DNA of 64,000 bases from the NCBI GenBank assembly GCA_016748015.1, contig JAAOMT010000258.1, forward strand, positions 835,558 through 899,557, read 5' to 3'. The translations under genes and the position numbers were made by a program. The notes beneath the pieces are model-generated. The model was not told where the DNA came from and searched no databases. It worked only from the letters and a program-made list of their open reading frames with translations. The stretch is from Geosiphon pyriformis. Lineage: Eukaryota > Glomeromycota > Glomeromycetes > Archaeosporales > Geosiphonaceae. Shown here one piece after another: positions 62,120-64,000 of this stretch (its first letter is position 1; each line of letters begins with the position of its first letter).

Positions 62120-64000
62120 ATGAGTAATTACTCATATCTGCCACAGCAATCAGAAAAACACTTTGCAGCATACAACAGAAATGATCTAGATTTCATTGAA
62201 CTTAATCCTCTGCCCTCCTGCTTGATTTGCTTTCCCATTAAAAAACAATCTAGTAGACAGTTCTAAGACTTTTGGAACTGGTTCCTGAATGAGCATTCAG
62301 CTGAAACTTACACAACTTATACAACCTATTACTTTGATCAAGCTTATTTTGAAGATAACTTTGAAGAAAGAAACAACAGTATCAATTAGCTCTTATATTC
62401 TACAATCTTTGAACAACAGCCCTCTGATTTTGAATATCTGAATCATCAAATCCACATTTGGATTGCTGTCCATCAATCAACAGTAACTTCCCTTGAAACA
62501 GAAGAAGAAAACTACCAAACAGCCCCTATTTTTGATCTCTTCTTAAGTGAATTAGAGCACTTCACACAAACAGTAACTCCTGAACCAATGGCCCAAGATC
62601 CAATACAAGCAAACATTTTAGCCGCTTTTCAAGGCATACAAACTGCTTTGGGGTAAAAAAACAACACCCCATTACTATTATTCAGAGGTAATGCACAAGA
62701 TTCAATTAAATGGTTGGACAATTTTGAAAGAACAGCCACTGCCAACCAATATAATGATGAGTACAAGTTCCAAATCATTGGTGGCTATCTTCAAGGCTTT
62801 CCTGTCACATGGTTTTCACAAGAAACCAATGCCAATGTCCAGCACAAAATTATCAAATAGACACCAGCAGATACAGGAGAAAACAATACCTCTTTCACTA
62901 CCCAGTTTGAAAACAAGTTCAGAACCCCAATCTTAATATCTAAATGGCGCATGGAACTGGAAAGAAGAACCCAAGGTTTTGGTGAAGTTGTAACCAAATA
63001 TGCCAAAGCAATTAGAAAGTTAATCAAGCAAGTAGACTCTGGAAGAAACTGAACAGAAGAACAAAAGATTCATTCCTTTACAAAAGGATTGAGAACTAAC
63101 TTATCTTATGTTTTTTGGCCTCTCTTGGCTCTAAAAGACAACTCTACAATAGATATGACTATTGAACTCACCCAAAGGATTGAAAATAACCAAAGCATGC
63201 ATCTGAAATCCACACTTCCAGTTTTCGCTTCTGCTCCTGTCATGGCCTCTGCTTCTCAAGTAGCTGCTACTTCTTTTGCTGCCTAAACCCAAGACCCAAA
63301 TGAACAATTGATAGATAGACTCACAGTTAATCTTGCCCAGTTATTAGAACCATTAGCACAAACAGTCAGAGATAACCAGCAATAACCAAGACTTAGATAT
63401 AAATCTTGTTTTAACCAGCCCCAGCAATCTCTCTATTAAAGACAGCAAAATTGTGGCCCATCTGTGTGCTATCATTGTGGATTAACTGGACATTATTCAA
63501 GAAATTGTAACAATTCTTCACTGCCTCCTCCAACTCCCAGAAACAATGATAATCAAAACAACAGACCCAACAACAACAACAATGTTCCCAATCAAAGATC
63601 CAATCATGCCAACATCAATTTCTTTGGAGAGGATCCCCTAGTTAAAGCCACTGTCTATCAGCCTTTAAACTGATAGATGCACCTCCAAAGGGTGAGAGTG
63701 CAAGCCAACCAGAAGAAAACCCCTTTTACACTTTTAACTTAACTGATGATGACCATGACATGGATGAACTAGCAATCAACACTTCAGAACCAACCAGAAA
63801 GAAGAAAAAAGCCAAGGTTGATTTCGTTCTAGACCCCAACAAAGCCTCAACTTCTGCCGTTGATAACAATGAGCCACCAAAGGCTAAAATTTTTAAGAAT
63901 TCTCCAAAGTTAGAACCCCCAGAAATTGTACAAAAATCTGGATCCTGTTCCGTTGTCAAAAATCTCATAGAAACCCCAGCACATATTACTTTTGGCCAGT
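62120..64000 (+). pseudogene. Retrotransposon gag (and start of the downstream polyprotein), interrupted by stops
   Basis: The frame starts at ATG 62120 (MSNYSYLPQQSEKHF) and stays readable to 63670 through eight in-frame stops at 62264, 62387, 62654, 62858, 63050, 63284, 63383 and 63437. A capsid-like retrotransposon-gag region is seen at about 62690-63120 (SIKWLDNFER, FQIIGGYLQGFPVTWF, WRMELERRTQG, GLRTNL). A CCHC knuckle, CYHCGLTGHYSRNC, lies at 63464-63505 and binds nucleic acid in this family. At about 63.67 kb the open frame changes and continues to the window end with an acidic/Lys-rich linker (TRKKKKAKVDF) and ETPAHITFGQ, where a protease region would be expected. All eight stops can be explained by single C-to-T or G-to-A changes from Gln or Trp codons. 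The element cannot make Gag from this copy. Confidence 0.8.

Larger units (their letters stand above)
61365..64000 (+). mobile_element. Gypsy-type LTR retrotransposon, 5' part, running off the window
   Basis: A probable 5' LTR (61365-62067) is followed by a primer-binding site, a gag reading frame with a retrotransposon-gag capsid-like region and a CCHC zinc knuckle, and the start of the downstream region. The protease, reverse transcriptase, integrase and 3' LTR must lie beyond the window, so the class (gypsy/Ty3) is inferred from the Gag type. Eight stops and a frame change show that this copy cannot make its own Gag. It stands head to head with the cysteine-rich secreted protein gene, 256 bp from its ATG. 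Confidence 0.85.

Noticed and set aside
62691-62936. 81-codon frame in the retrotransposon
   Set aside because: Wrong frame; the gag frame starting at 62120 carries the capsid-like and zinc-knuckle motifs.

Overview
The window looks like nuclear DNA of a very AT-rich filamentous fungus. Genes have several short GT-AG introns (about 50-215 nt). The recognisable families are BTB-BACK-TLDc proteins, SEL1-repeat proteins, many decayed tyrosine-kinase-like protein kinases, a SAM methyltransferase, secreted double-psi beta-barrel proteins and a gypsy-type retrotransposon. This mix is typical of arbuscular mycorrhizal fungi (Glomeromycotina, such as Rhizophagus and relatives). That placement is an inference from gene content; nothing in the window fixes the species.

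Layout. 0-12.3 kb: a relic of a Fanzor/TnpB-type RNA-guided nuclease, an apparently intact BTB-BACK-TLDc gene (minus strand), a long AT-rich spacer and a broken multi-exon protein kinase gene with a cysteine-rich C-terminal exon. 12.3-18 kb: spacer, then a complete three-exon methyltransferase with an N-myristoylation-type N-terminus. 18-25.2 kb: spacer. 25.2-29.4 kb: a second BTB-BACK-TLDc gene whose reading frame may be kept only by a cryptic 53-nt intron, a decayed partial copy of it, and a SEL1-repeat pseudogene. 30.1-33.0 kb: a polypyrimidine tract, about ten to eleven copies of a 97-bp tandem repeat, a 70-bp duplication and a 20-bp repeat. 33.1-48.1 kb: about 15 kb of extreme AT-rich sequence (about 5-15% GC in lines counted by hand) with no recognisable gene. 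48.7 kb: tRNA-Arg(UCG). 49.4 kb: another kinase relic. 51.8-61.1 kb: a compact island of secreted-protein genes: two paralogous double-psi beta-barrel (expansin/barwin/RlpA-like) proteins, a class 3 lipase and an 89-residue cysteine-rich secreted protein. 61.4 kb to the end: the 5' LTR, primer-binding site and gag region of an LTR retrotransposon carrying eight premature stops.

How the genes may work together. The clearest functional grouping is the 51.8-61.1 kb island. Its four products have signal sequences and are likely to act in the cell wall, in the medium or at a host interface; three of them carry dibasic Lys-Arg sites suited to Kex2-type processing. The remaining genes are singletons from large lineage-expanded families, and several are visibly degenerating. 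I found no CRISPR array, rRNA gene or bacterial-type operon. All exon structures were worked out by hand from splice signals, reading frame and family conservation.
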